DNA of 64,000 nucleotides from Bacteroidaceae bacterium (GCA_017442185.1 JAFSAT010000024.1:62001-126000); one strand, 5' to 3'. Positions 51,471 through 59,398 are shown, numbered from the stretch's first letter. Notes: generated by a model from the sequence alone, not told the origin. A program made the numbers and translations.

Positions 51471-52457
51471 CTAATAATACTGTTTCAACCCCTCGGTTTC
51501 AAACGTATCAAAGTTTCCATCTTTGTCGCTAAATATAAAATAGGCTTCAATCTCCTTATTGGCTTTGCATAGTTTTATGGCTTCGTCGAGTCCCATTACC
51601 ATAAAGGCTGTGGCGTATGCGTCGGCAGTGGCGCAATCATCTGCAAGCACTGTTGCCGAAAGCAGGCTGTGACTGACAGGATTACCAGTGCGAGGGTCGA
51701 TGGTATGTGCCACCTTACGTCCATCCACATAGCGGAAATTGCGATAGTTGCCCGATGTTGCCATACTCTTGTTGCGTATGTGTAGGATTGTTTGCAGGCT
51801 GTTGTCGGATGATGCTTCGTGGGGCTTGCTGATGCCTATGCTCCAGGGCTTTCCTTTGTCGTTCTTACCCTTTGCCACAACTTCGCCGCCAATCTCTATC
51901 ATATAGTCGGTGATACCCATGCTGTTAAGCAGAAGAGCCACTTGATCGCATCCATAGCCTTTTGCTATGGCACTGCAATCGAGCATTGTTTCGGGGTGTT
52001 GCTTGTGAATTTTGCCGTCGCTAAGGTTTACGGTTGTGTAACCGACATATCTGCGTATGCTGTCTATTGTTGTGCTGTCTGCTCCGTTACCGCTTTTAAA
52101 TCCGAAGCCCCATGCGTTTACGAGTGGAGCCACCGTGATGTCGAATGCTCCCCCTGTCTTTTGTGAGATATTTTGTGCAAGTGTGAACACCTCGACGAAA
52201 AGGCTGTCGGGGGTGATGTCGACATTGTTGTTTATTGCGCTGATAACAGAATTTTTGTTGAATGGTGATAGAGATTTGTCTACTCTGTTAAGCACCTCTT
52301 CTATTTGTGGTTTTATCTGTTCATTTGATTTATATATCACATTGTAGTATGTGCCAAATATTGTGCCACTGTCGTGTCTGTATCGCGCAGTGTTGGTTAT
52401 GATGAAAATACTTCCGATGATAAGGAATATCAGGAATAGGATTTTCCAGGTTTTCAT
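51471..52457 (-). CDS. apbE: FAD:protein FMN transferase ApbE
   Basis: 328 residues with an N-terminal membrane anchor or signal (MKTWKILFLIFLIIGSIFI). ApbE attaches FMN covalently to Thr or Ser of flavoproteins such as the NqrB, NqrC and RnfG subunits outside the inner membrane. Family motifs are GTYYNVIYKS, NKNSVISAIN, LDCSAIAKGYGCDQVA, YMIEIGGEVVAKG, DPRTGNPV and the metal-binding ADDCATADAYATAF. No lipobox Cys is seen, unlike many ApbE proteins. It is the last gene of a five-gene operon (DUF4199 - GT2 - DUF6452-like - DUF6048-like - apbE), 12 nt after the barrel gene. Confidence 0.94.
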   Translation of the reverse strand: MKTWKILFLIFLIIGSIFIITNTARYRHDSGTIFGTYYNVIYKSNEQIKPQIEEVLNRVDKSLSPFNKNSVISAINNNVDITPDSLFVEVFTLAQNISQKTGGAFDITVAPLVNAWGFGFKSGNGADSTTIDSIRRYVGYTTVNLSDGKIHKQHPETMLDCSAIAKGYGCDQVALLLNSMGITDYMIEIGGEVVAKGKNDKGKPWSIGISKPHEASSDNSLQTILHIRNKSMATSGNYRNFRYVDGRKVAHTIDPRTGNPVSHSLLSATVLADDCATADAYATAFMVMGLDEAIKLCKANKEIEAYFIFSDKDGNFDTFETEGLKQYY

Positions 52458-52469
52458 TGCTGTGTATGT

Positions 52470-53159
52470 TTATTTAAATGGTATATGATATATTATGTTA
52501 TATGTTCCACCAAATGTGGTGTGTCGGCTGTTACCAAAGCCGGGAACATACCACATGTTTGAATTGTGCCTTGTTGTTTGGTTAAGACGTACTTTGTAGC
52601 GTATGCTCCAACCCATGTGCAGGTTTTTCCATATTTTTACGTTTACTCCTACTCCCATCTCGGCCCAACTGTAAAAACCTTTTACGTCGGTAAGGTCGAG
52701 TGCTACTTCTCCGCCCCATGTCGGATCGAACATCGAGGGCGTTTTTACATCGTATTTTGCATTTGTCCAGCCGAATCGTGCCAGTCCGTATATGTAACTG
52801 CTGCGTGGTGATTTACCGCGTTTGTTTGTGAAGTTATAGTTGAAGCCTATGCGATAATAGGGAGCAGCCGACTTATAGTGTATTCCGAATGTTTCATCGG
52901 TGAAGTCGGTGCTTCCGTAGCCTGCTTCAAATACGGGATAGTATTTATCACCTAAATTCACTGTGATGGCAACCTCGCCGCTACTATAATTGTCGAGAAT
53001 AGAGTAGGCATAGCCGAAAAGGTCGGTGGATATGTTTATTCCTCTGATGTCGAGCAGGCTTGCTGTTACAGTATCGCTTTTTTCGTTTATCTGGGCCTGA
53101 ACTGCCGATGGCATAAGCAGAATAAGGCTACTGAGCAATATATAGTTTGATATTTTCAT
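52470..53159 (-). CDS. DUF6048-like outer-membrane beta-barrel protein
   Basis: 229 residues with a signal peptide (MKISNYILLSSLILLMPSAVQAQ). The rest is a small barrel with alternating strands (VAITVNLGDKYYPVFEAGYG, YRIGFNYNFTNKRG, YSWAEMGVGVNVKIW) and a final strand TYNIIYHIPF. It resembles DUF6048 proteins, which I recall next to DUF6452 lipoproteins in Bacteroidales. Its function is unknown. It overlaps the upstream lipoprotein gene by 32 nt, which indicates translational coupling. Confidence 0.78.
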   Translation of the reverse strand: MKISNYILLSSLILLMPSAVQAQINEKSDTVTASLLDIRGINISTDLFGYAYSILDNYSSGEVAITVNLGDKYYPVFEAGYGSTDFTDETFGIHYKSAAPYYRIGFNYNFTNKRGKSPRSSYIYGLARFGWTNAKYDVKTPSMFDPTWGGEVALDLTDVKGFYSWAEMGVGVNVKIWKNLHMGWSIRYKVRLNQTTRHNSNMWYVPGFGNSRHTTFGGTYNIIYHIPFK

Positions 53160-53613
53160 GTGCGTCGAAGTTGATGAAGGGGTATACGATGCGTGCAGAA
53201 TCTATGAAGTTCGTAGTGTGTCGTACAGCTTTCAGATTGTGATACATTCCTGTTCCACAGTCCATTGAAATAAAGTATGGTATATTGGTGTGCTCAACAA
53301 AGAGTGTATCATTGGTTATTGTGCCGAATTGTAGTATCACGGTGTCTGTCTCTTGTGTGTAACACATGGGAAGTGCCAATTCTGTTGCTGCTGTCAGTTG
53401 ATTGACAACTATGGAGTCTGTTCCGTTTACCATTAAAGATACGCTTACTTGTTCGGTAAATTGGTATCTCTCCTCCTCTCCGGTTTCGGCATTTATGCCA
53501 TAAAACAGAGTGCGGTAAAGTGATACGTTGTTTATGTTGCAATCGCCACCATTGTCGCATGCTGCTATAATGAGTGTAAGCAGTATAAAGGTTGTGGTTA
53601 ATATTTTTTTCAT
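53128..53613 (-). CDS. DUF6452-like lipoprotein
   Basis: 161 residues. A lipoprotein signal (MKKILTTTFILLTLIIAAC) puts the lipidated Cys at 19. The mature part is a beta-rich domain with Cys residues (GGDCNINN, LPMCYTQ, SMDCGTGMYH) and ends YPFINFDAHENIKLYIAQ. It fits the DUF6452 family of small Bacteroidales lipoproteins. It starts within the last codons of the GT2 gene (ATGA overlap) and overlaps the barrel gene by 32 nt. The pair may form an outer-membrane lipoprotein-barrel unit (inference from conserved pairing). Confidence 0.77.
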   Translation of the reverse strand: MKKILTTTFILLTLIIAACDNGGDCNINNVSLYRTLFYGINAETGEEERYQFTEQVSVSLMVNGTDSIVVNQLTAATELALPMCYTQETDTVILQFGTITNDTLFVEHTNIPYFISMDCGTGMYHNLKAVRHTTNFIDSARIVYPFINFDAHENIKLYIAQ

Positions 53614-54560
53614 ATCTCTTTGGAAATGTTGTATTTATTGCGCTCCTGTGAGGTTCTGCTTATAAGCTCGGCCAAAAAACCTGTCAAGAATAGCTGTGTG
53701 CCCAATATCATCATTGTCAGCGCTATATAAAAATAGGGTGAATCTGTTACCAAACGGAATGGCAGGCCTTGGGCAAGAGCGTATAATTTGCCTGCACCGA
53801 GTATTACGGCCGATAAAAAGCCTATGAAGAACATCAGCGAACCCCATAGTCCGAATATGTGCATGGGACGGTAACCGAAGCGCGAAAGGAACCATAGCGA
53901 CATCAGGTCGAGGTAACCATGAAAAAAACGACTTATTCCGAATTTGCTGCTGCCATATTTGCGTGCTTGATGATGCACCACAAGCTCGCCTATTTTGCTG
54001 TATCCTGCATTTTTTGCGAGATAGGGTATGTAGCGGTGCATGTCGCCGTATACTTCGATATTCTTCACCACTTCGTTGCGATAGGCTTTTAATCCGCAGT
54101 TAAAGTCGTGAAGATTTTTTATGCCCGAAACTAATCGGGCTGTGGCATTGAACAGTTTTGTGGGGATGGTTTTCGACAATGGGTCGTAGCGCTTTTGTTT
54201 GTAGCCCGATACAAGGTCGTATCCCTCTTCGGTTATCATGCGGTAGAGTATCGGAATCTCGTCGGGGCTGTCCTGGAGGTCGGCATCCATCGTTATCACT
54301 ACATTGCCTTGTGCTCGCTCGAACCCGCAATACAGTGCCGGTGATTTTCCATAGTTTCTGCGGAATTTTATTCCGTGTATATTGTTGTTTTTGTTGCGCA
54401 GCTGCTCTATAACCTCCCAAGAAGTATCGGTGCTGCCGTCGTTTATGAATATTATTTCGTAGGTGAAATTGTTGCTGTTCATCACATTCTCAATCCATGT
54501 GGTGAGCTCGGGAAGTGATTCTGCCTCGTTGTAGAGAGGTATGATTACTGATATATCCAT
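53610..54560 (-). CDS. Glycosyltransferase family 2, DPM1/GtrB-like, membrane-anchored
   Basis: 316 residues. The GT-A domain opens with SVIIPLYNEAESLPEL. It has NDGSTD and the metal-binding DADLQDSP, the usual signature of polyprenyl-phosphate mannosyl/glucosyltransferases. Two C-terminal transmembrane segments follow (about 230-260 and 268-300), as in GtrB-type enzymes. The expected reaction is transfer of a sugar from a nucleotide donor to undecaprenyl phosphate at the inner membrane; the sugar is not determined. It lies between the DUF4199 gene (9 nt upstream) and the DUF6452-like gene (4-nt overlap). Confidence 0.92.
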   Translation of the reverse strand: MDISVIIPLYNEAESLPELTTWIENVMNSNNFTYEIIFINDGSTDTSWEVIEQLRNKNNNIHGIKFRRNYGKSPALYCGFERAQGNVVITMDADLQDSPDEIPILYRMITEEGYDLVSGYKQKRYDPLSKTIPTKLFNATARLVSGIKNLHDFNCGLKAYRNEVVKNIEVYGDMHRYIPYLAKNAGYSKIGELVVHHQARKYGSSKFGISRFFHGYLDLMSLWFLSRFGYRPMHIFGLWGSLMFFIGFLSAVILGAGKLYALAQGLPFRLVTDSPYFYIALTMMILGTQLFLTGFLAELISRTSQERNKYNISKEI

Positions 54561-54569
54561 TGTTTCAGT

Positions 54570-55100
54570 TTATTTTGGGTTACGTTTCACAAACAGTGCA
54601 ATTATAGGGGCTAATATTGTTCCGTTCATGATATTGGAGCTGAGCATGCTGAATACTATGTGTCGTGTGTCGAGATTTTGATATTCTTGTATTGCGGCAT
54701 TGAAATCCTTTGCCATTGTGTCGAAAATCTCGGGGTTGTTTGCCATTATTGTTGCTGCTTGTTGCATCATCTGCATAATATATCCATTGTCCAAAAATCG
54801 GAAATATATAAATTGTGCAACGGCCGAGAGCAGTGATGCACAGATATACATTATGAGCAGAAACATCCATGCTTGAAAGAATGGCATGATATTGTTCAAT
54901 TCTCTCTTTCGAGTGCGAATCGCAAGATAACCTGCATATATGGGTGAGGCGCAATATAATGCAAGAAACAGTAGTGCAAATATTATGTTGCCGAATCCTG
55001 CAAGGATTGATGCGTACATGGCTATCCACAACAGACCGAGCAATGTTCCGCAACGCATTGCTTCTCCGTTGAGTGATATGGGGTGATTTTTTTCTTCCAT
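54570..55100 (-). CDS. DUF4199 membrane protein
   Basis: 176 residues with four hydrophobic segments (GTLLGLLWIAMYASILAG, IIFALLFLALYCASPIYAGY, FFQAWMFLLIMYICASLL and a last one near NGTILAPIIALFV). It matches the DUF4199 pattern of small Bacteroidales membrane proteins, which are often encoded directly before a GT2 gene. Function unknown. It is the first gene of the five-gene operon and has a promoter with TATCTTCG at 55132-55125. Confidence 0.8.
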   Translation of the reverse strand: MEEKNHPISLNGEAMRCGTLLGLLWIAMYASILAGFGNIIFALLFLALYCASPIYAGYLAIRTRKRELNNIMPFFQAWMFLLIMYICASLLSAVAQFIYFRFLDNGYIMQMMQQAATIMANNPEIFDTMAKDFNAAIQEYQNLDTRHIVFSMLSSNIMNGTILAPIIALFVKRNPK

Positions 55101-55124
55101 TGGCGTGATGTGTAAATAGTCTTG

Positions 55125-55155
55125 CGAAGATACGTTAATCTGCCGAACAACGCAA
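55125..55155 (-). promoter_or_regulatory. Promoter of the DUF4199-apbE operon (TTG - N20 - TATCTTCG)
   Basis: On the minus strand, TTG (55155-55153) and TATCTTCG (55132-55125) are separated by 20 nt. The same 13-mer TTGCGAAGATACG also precedes the glycosyltransferase operon at 62533, so TATCTTCG appears to be a working variant of the -7 box. Confidence 0.5.
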
Positions 55156-55223
55156 GATGTACGGGCTTTTTTCGTTTGTTAAAGACTTTTTATTATGAGG
55201 TGTTTTTTCGGCTCTTTTTATTA

Positions 55224-55317
55224 TTTTTGTGGTTGCATAGCTCGCTATGTGTCATTGAAAAATGAACCGACATACTAAAAGCGATTTGAAAAAATCCAAG
55301 GATATAAATTTAAACAA
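55224..55317 (+). repeat. Second intergenic repeat family, copy 2 (upstream of the nucleotidyltransferase gene)
   Basis: The block TTTTTGTGGTTGCATAGC... (55224-55249) matches 9422-9447 over 26 bp. After 51 nt, GATATAAATTTAAACAA (55301-55317) matches 9500-9516 exactly. The element ends 24 nt before the start of the downstream gene. Confidence 0.75.
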
Positions 55318-55341
55318 CGTCTTATTATATTATTATTTTAA

Positions 55342-56145
55342 ATGAAAGCCATGATTTTTGCGGCGGGATTGGGTACCCGTCTTAAACCGTTGACTGATAC
55401 GTTGCCCAAGGCTCTTGTTCCGGTGTGTGAAAAGCCGCTGATAGAGCATGTCGCACAAAAATTGTTTGCAGCCGGCATTGACGAGGCTGTGGTTAATGTT
55501 CACTATTTTGCCGATAAAATAGAGGCGTGGATAGGGGAGCAGGAGTGGATAGCCACTTCGCGTGACGAGGCCGAAGGAAAGATGCTTATTGAGATTAGTG
55601 ACGAACGTGCTTTGTTGTTGGAGACGGGTGGAGCGGTGTTGCATGCGCGTCGTTATCTTCAGGGGTGTGGTAGTTTTCTTATACACAATGTGGATATTTT
55701 ATCGGATTGTGATATTCGTTGGTTTGCGGCACAAGTGCGCGATGAGGCTCTTGCAACATTGCTGGTGAGTGAAAGACCCACTACGCGATTTTTGCTTTTC
55801 TCGCCCGAAACAATGCTTCTGGCCGGATGGATGAATACTGATACGGGTGATTATCATTTGGTAGATTCGTCTGTGTCGCTTGAGGATTGCAAGGCGCTTG
55901 CCTTTTCGGGTATACACGTTATGAGTGACCGTGTTTTTGATGTAATGGAGGAGTATTTGATGGTTAAGGGGCTTCCTCTTGACGAGAGTGTGGGAACACG
56001 CTTCCCTATTATGAATTTTTATATGTTCGCAGCCGAAAAATATCCAATTTATGGTGTTCTTGCCGATAAATTGGAATTTATAGATGTTGGGAAATTGGAT
56101 GCGTTAAAGCCGGCAGAGGACTTTGTAAGAAGGCACGAATGGTGA
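55342..56145 (+). CDS. NDP-sugar nucleotidyltransferase (MurU-like)
   Basis: 267 residues, a GT-A-like nucleotidyltransferase. The N-terminal signature is AMIFAAGLGTRLKPLTDTLPKAL, with the pyrophosphorylase GxGTRxxPxTxxxPK motif. NVHYFADKI and LIHNVDILSDCDI supply the metal-binding Asp. It most resembles MurU-type enzymes that make UDP-MurNAc from MurNAc-1-phosphate for cell-wall recycling. Its usual kinase partner (AmgK-type) is not encoded beside it, so the substrate is tentative. It stands alone; the terminator at 56292-56331 follows after about 150 nt. Confidence 0.85.
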   Translation: MKAMIFAAGLGTRLKPLTDTLPKALVPVCEKPLIEHVAQKLFAAGIDEAVVNVHYFADKIEAWIGEQEWIATSRDEAEGKMLIEISDERALLLETGGAVLHARRYLQGCGSFLIHNVDILSDCDIRWFAAQVRDEALATLLVSERPTTRFLLFSPETMLLAGWMNTDTGDYHLVDSSVSLEDCKALAFSGIHVMSDRVFDVMEEYLMVKGLPLDESVGTRFPIMNFYMFAAEKYPIYGVLADKLEFIDVGKLDALKPAEDFVRRHEW

Positions 56146-56291
56146 TTCTCTTTGTTCCAACGATGTTATATTTGCCATATTGTTTAATGTCGCTGAATGA
56201 GGTTTTTGTGAAATAGAACTAAAATAAAAAGTTGTAATCTTGCTTCTCGACAGAGATTCATGCTCTTATCTGCCTTAATGGGTCTTAAGAA

Positions 56292-56331
56292 AAAAATCTC
56301 CGCATCGACCGTAGACGATGCGGAGATTTTT
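56292..56331. terminator. Terminator between convergent genes
   Basis: A perfect 16-bp stem, AAAAATCTCCGCATCG / CGATGCGGAGATTTTT, with an 8-nt loop. A- and T-runs on both sides make it bidirectional. It lies between the nucleotidyltransferase gene (+) and the T9SS protein gene (-). The 56146-56291 stretch before it shows nothing else. Confidence 0.9.
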
Positions 56332-56359
56332 ACTATTTGGCGCTTGTTTGCGACAATTG

Positions 56360-58561
56360 TTATTTAACCAGCATTTTTTTGCCGTTTACAATGTATATTC
56401 CGGGTCTGCTTATATTCTCTATTCTGCGGCCTGTAAGGTCGAAGATTACCTTTTTGGCATTCTCTTCGCCGGTGATATTTTCGATGCCTGTGTTTCCTGT
56501 AAATTCGTATGCCGATACGCTCTTGAGGCCTGCAACGCCAAAGTATTTCTCGAGGCTTCCGGTGAGCTTGACCTCTTTCTTGTAGTTTGTGGGATTATCG
56601 CAGAGGTTTAGGGCTTTGCGCACCGCTCCGCTTGGTAGTTGCACGGGGATGCAATTGTCTGCGTTGGTCTCGTCGGCCGAATAGGCAATGAGCAGGTTTG
56701 TTGTTACAGATGTTGAATCGCCGAAGATTGCACCCTCTGCGACAGACTGTCCTTCGATGCTGCCAACTATGTAGCCTGTGATGATTGCTGGAATCTGCTC
56801 TCCTTCAACATATGCGGCAAGAGCTTCTGTAACGGTGTATTCCTTGGTTTCGACAGGCTCTGAAGATTCGATGGTCTCCACCTTTGTTGCCATTGTGTTT
56901 ACATATTTGTTGCTGCTTATGCCAATTATGTATCCTGTCACTTGAACAATGTCGCCGCTTTTGGCGGTTACAGTTCCCGACTGAGGATATTGTATGCTGC
57001 CTGTTGCAGTGGCTGCTCCGTCGACGCTTACATTGTAGTAATTGCCGTTGATGTTGAGCTTGCCGGTATATTGTACGTACTCTATTGCCGGCTCTTCGAG
57101 GTATGAGTCGAGGTCGGCACCTTCGATGATTGTTACATCGGGATGTTTAACTGTTGCTGTTCCTGTCTTTTCCACTGTTGGTGTGTTTCCAAATTGCAAG
57201 AGACCTCCGTAGATGTTTGTGGCGCCGCTCACTGTAACAACGTCGCCAACAGCATATCCTTTGTTGCTGCCTATGTACACCAAAATATATCCTGTGCCAT
57301 CGCTCAGCAGGAATCCGCGCTCGTATGTGGCAACTATGGTTCCTTGTGTTTTTGCATCGCCTTCTCCGGCTGCTATTACTTCGGCTATGGTGCTTAGTTC
57401 AGTGGGTGTTTCATCGGGGGTGTTGCCGTCTGATTCAACCTCTTCAACCTTTACAGCCATTGTATTTACGTATTTGCCACTGCTTACGCCTATTGCATAG
57501 CCTGTCACTTTTATGGTCTTGCCATTGAGGTTATCGCTGACAATGCCATCTTGTGGATATGATATGCTGCCAATGGCTGTGGTTGTTCCTTCTATATTTA
57601 CATTATAGTAATATCCGTTGATGTTAAGTGTTCCTGTATATTCTATATATTTTATAGTGGGTTCTTTTAGATAGGCGTCCATGGCTGCGGCGTCCATTGT
57701 GGTGACGGTGGGGGTGTCCACTGTTGCAGTTCCTGTCTTTTCCACTGTTGGTGTGTTTCCAAATTGCAAGAGACCTCCGTAGATGTTTGTGGCGCCGCTC
57801 ACTGTAACAACATCGCCGGCTGCATATCCTTTGTTGCTGCCTATGTACACCAAAATATATCCTGTGCCATCGCTCATCAGGAATCCGCGCTCGTATGTGG
57901 CAACTATGGTTCCTTGTGTTTTTGCATTGCCCTCTCCGGCTGCGAGTATTTCAGCTATGGTACTTGTTTCTGTGGGTGTTTCATCGGGGGTTTCTGTGTC
58001 ACCGTCTTCTTCGTTGCCGCCTTCGGTTGCATCGCCTTTGGCAAGTGTAAAGTCATCTATGAGGAATGAGGCTCCGTTGCCGTTTTTGTGATTCATTATA
58101 ATAAGGGCAAGCTCTGTATCTTGCTCAAGTGTGAATTTAAAAGTGGTGTTTGTCCATTCGGCGGGAGCTGCGGCTGCTGCATCGCCATAAATGTAGTCTT
58201 TTTGTGAATTTACAACTTCTCCATTCTCTAATTTGACATAGCCGAGACGATAATGTCCTGCATCTTCGCCATTTTGCTTTACATAGGCGCTCATTGTGTA
58301 TGTTCCTGCTGCGAGTGTGTAGCTCTTGGATGCAAAGCGTGTGTTTTTTTTGTCGCCCATTACCGCTACCGAACTGCTGCCGCTATGTGCGTCGGTATTT
58401 TGCTCAATGGTGGCAGTTGATGTTGCGAGTGTAGCCCAGTCGGTGGGTTTGCCGTCGGCCCACTCTTCAAAATCGGAATTTGAGATGAGGTTTTCGGTCT
58501 GTGCATTTGCTGTTGCAATAATGCCAATCAGACACATTAATGAAAGTAGAATCTTTTTCAT
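56360..58561 (-). CDS. Secreted repeat protein with OB-fold-like domains and a T9SS sorting domain
   Basis: 733 residues with a signal peptide (MKKILLSLMCLIGIIATANA). An N-terminal carbohydrate-binding-like beta-sandwich spans about residues 24-170 (NLISNSDFEEWADGKPTDW...FLIDDFTL, similar to CBM4/9-type domains). Two nearly identical ~190-residue units follow, with GTIVATYERGFLMSDGTGY and GDVVTVSGATNIYGG; they look like OB-fold domains. A third related unit resembles DUF6359 (AIITGYIVGSIEG...VQLPSGAVRKALNL). The C-terminus is a T9SS type-A sorting domain (KVIFDLTGRRIENI, GIYIVNGKKMLVK). It should be exported and placed on the surface. The two central units are almost identical in DNA over about 210 bp, a sign of recent duplication or conversion. 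Confidence 0.87.
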   Translation of the reverse strand: MKKILLSLMCLIGIIATANAQTENLISNSDFEEWADGKPTDWATLATSTATIEQNTDAHSGSSSVAVMGDKKNTRFASKSYTLAAGTYTMSAYVKQNGEDAGHYRLGYVKLENGEVVNSQKDYIYGDAAAAAPAEWTNTTFKFTLEQDTELALIIMNHKNGNGASFLIDDFTLAKGDATEGGNEEDGDTETPDETPTETSTIAEILAAGEGNAKTQGTIVATYERGFLMSDGTGYILVYIGSNKGYAAGDVVTVSGATNIYGGLLQFGNTPTVEKTGTATVDTPTVTTMDAAAMDAYLKEPTIKYIEYTGTLNINGYYYNVNIEGTTTAIGSISYPQDGIVSDNLNGKTIKVTGYAIGVSSGKYVNTMAVKVEEVESDGNTPDETPTELSTIAEVIAAGEGDAKTQGTIVATYERGFLLSDGTGYILVYIGSNKGYAVGDVVTVSGATNIYGGLLQFGNTPTVEKTGTATVKHPDVTIIEGADLDSYLEEPAIEYVQYTGKLNINGNYYNVSVDGAATATGSIQYPQSGTVTAKSGDIVQVTGYIIGISSNKYVNTMATKVETIESSEPVETKEYTVTEALAAYVEGEQIPAIITGYIVGSIEGQSVAEGAIFGDSTSVTTNLLIAYSADETNADNCIPVQLPSGAVRKALNLCDNPTNYKKEVKLTGSLEKYFGVAGLKSVSAYEFTGNTGIENITGEENAKKVIFDLTGRRIENISRPGIYIVNGKKMLVK
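57161..57373 (-). repeat. Near-identical internal repeat, copy 1 (partner 57731-57943)
   Basis: The run from TCCTGTCTTTTCCACTGTTG to the GTTTTTGCAT region is almost base-identical to 57731-57943, at a 570-bp (190-codon) period. Only a few substitutions are seen (e.g. CGTCGCCAACAG versus CATCGCCGGCTG), whereas the flanking parts of the two units are clearly diverged. Confidence 0.85.
57731..57943 (-). repeat. Near-identical internal repeat, copy 2 (partner 57161-57373)
   Basis: Second copy of the 213-bp block inside the same gene. The period is a whole number of codons, so the frame is kept. Confidence 0.85.
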
Positions 58562-58767
58562 AAGCTATTGATTTTTGTGGTTATATTTTATATTAAAACA
58601 ATTTTGACGGTGTATGATATATCTCTTTATTGGTAATATATGGCAAATTTAAATAAAAATAGGCAAATTACATTTATAAGCTGTTTAATTTTCTATTAAA
58701 ATTGTTTTGTGAATATCTGCTCGAATGTATGTGAAAAAAATAATGGAAAATTATTTTGTATAACTGC
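58562..58767. other. AT-rich region upstream of the T9SS protein gene and of the SRP RNA gene
   Basis: About 200 bases between divergent transcription units. It contains CTGTTTAATTTTCT at about 58682, which is also found at about 1851. No gene and no clear -7 box for the minus-strand gene are seen. Confidence 0.35.
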
Positions 58768-58798
58768 TTGCGTGACGAAAATAAATTCCTTATCTTTG
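58768..58798 (+). promoter_or_regulatory. SRP RNA promoter (TTG - N20 - TATCTTTG)
   Basis: TTG at 58768-58770 and TATCTTTG at 58791-58798 with a spacing of 20 nt form a consensus housekeeping promoter. It lies about 36 nt before the predicted 5' end of the SRP RNA. Confidence 0.75.
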
Positions 58799-58833
58799 CA
58801 ACGATTTTTGAGGAGCTTTTTTATACAAGAATA

Positions 58834-58931
58834 TGGGTAAGTCCTATACGGCCAGCTCCTAGCGAATCCTCCAGGGCTTGACCGCAGCAAAGGTAGTTGG
58901 TTGTAGCGGCGCGATGTAGGTAGCTTACCCA
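58834..58931 (+). ncRNA. ffs: Bacterial small signal recognition particle RNA (4.5S RNA)
   Basis: Scaffold RNA that binds Ffh to target nascent membrane and exported proteins. The ends pair (TGGGTAAG / CTTACCCA). The apical part contains the conserved Ffh-binding internal loop halves CCAGG and GCAGCA around the hairpin GCTTGACC, as in helix 8 of small SRP RNAs. The length of about 98 nt is typical for the short bacterial form. It has its own consensus promoter and an intrinsic terminator. Exact ends are estimated from the terminal helix. Confidence 0.85.
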
Positions 58932-58936
58932 CCCAT

Positions 58937-58985
58937 AGAAGCAGGTTGAATGTCTTGAAAGACTTCAACCTGCTTCTTTTTTTAT
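58937..58985 (+). terminator. SRP RNA terminator
   Basis: AGAAGCAGGTTGAA / TTCAACCTGCTTCT is a 14-bp stem followed by a run of seven T. It starts six bases after the SRP RNA terminal helix. Confidence 0.92.
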
Positions 58986-59052
58986 GTGTGTGATTGCGGC
59001 TCTGTGGATGTATAAAAGAATAATGGTGACCGAAAAATCAGTCACCATTTAG

Positions 59053-59124
59053 TAGCGCCTACGGGAATCGAACCCGTGTTCCATGCGTGAGAGGCATGTG
59101 TCCTAGCCACTAGACGAAAGCGCC
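59053..59124 (-). tRNA. tRNA-Glu (anticodon CTC), copy 1
   Basis: 72 nt that fold into a cloverleaf. The acceptor stem pairs GGCGCTT with AGGCGCT (two G-U pairs), the anticodon loop is CTCTCAC with anticodon CTC, and the T-arm is ACGGG-TTCGATT-CCCGT. CCA is not encoded. It is identical to the copy at 59157-59228. Confidence 0.93.
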
Positions 59125-59156
59125 GGATGCAAAATTTATTTAAGAGTGTGGCTTTG

Positions 59157-59228
59157 TAGCGCCTACGGGAATCGAACCCGTGTTCCATGCGTGAGAGGCA
59201 TGTGTCCTAGCCACTAGACGAAAGCGCC
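59157..59228 (-). tRNA. tRNA-Glu (anticodon CTC), copy 2
   Basis: Identical in sequence to copy 1 and separated from it by 32 nt, so the gene is tandemly duplicated. It is transcribed after tRNA-Ser from the promoter at 59367-59398. Confidence 0.93.
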
Positions 59229-59246
59229 GTTACTCTGTAAAAGTTG

Positions 59247-59334
59247 CGGAAGCTGGGGGATTCGAACCCCCGGTACGGGAAATCCGTACGGCAGTTTAGC
59301 AAACTGCTGGTTTCAGCCACTCACCCAAACTTCC
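59247..59334 (-). tRNA. tRNA-Ser (anticodon GCT)
   Basis: 88 nt with the long variable arm of a class II tRNA. The anticodon loop TTGCTAA gives anticodon GCT (codons AGC/AGU). The acceptor stem is GGAAGTT / AGCTTCC with discriminator G, and the T-arm is GGGGG-TTCGAAT-CCCCC. No CCA is encoded. It is the first gene of the three-tRNA unit. Confidence 0.94.
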
Positions 59335-59366
59335 ATTGGATTCGCCTCAACTTTTATTTTGCGATG

Positions 59367-59398
59367 CAAAGGTAGTGCGATTTTTTTATATCTGCAAA
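59367..59398 (-). promoter_or_regulatory. tRNA operon promoter (TTTG - N20 - TACCTTTG)
   Basis: On the minus strand, TTTG (59398-59395) and TACCTTTG (59374-59367) are spaced by 20 nt and lie 32 nt before tRNA-Ser. This is a textbook match to the Bacteroidota consensus. Confidence 0.75.

Noticed and set aside
58696-58968. 90-codon minus-strand frame over the SRP RNA
   Set aside because: It is antisense to the SRP RNA, its promoter and its terminator.
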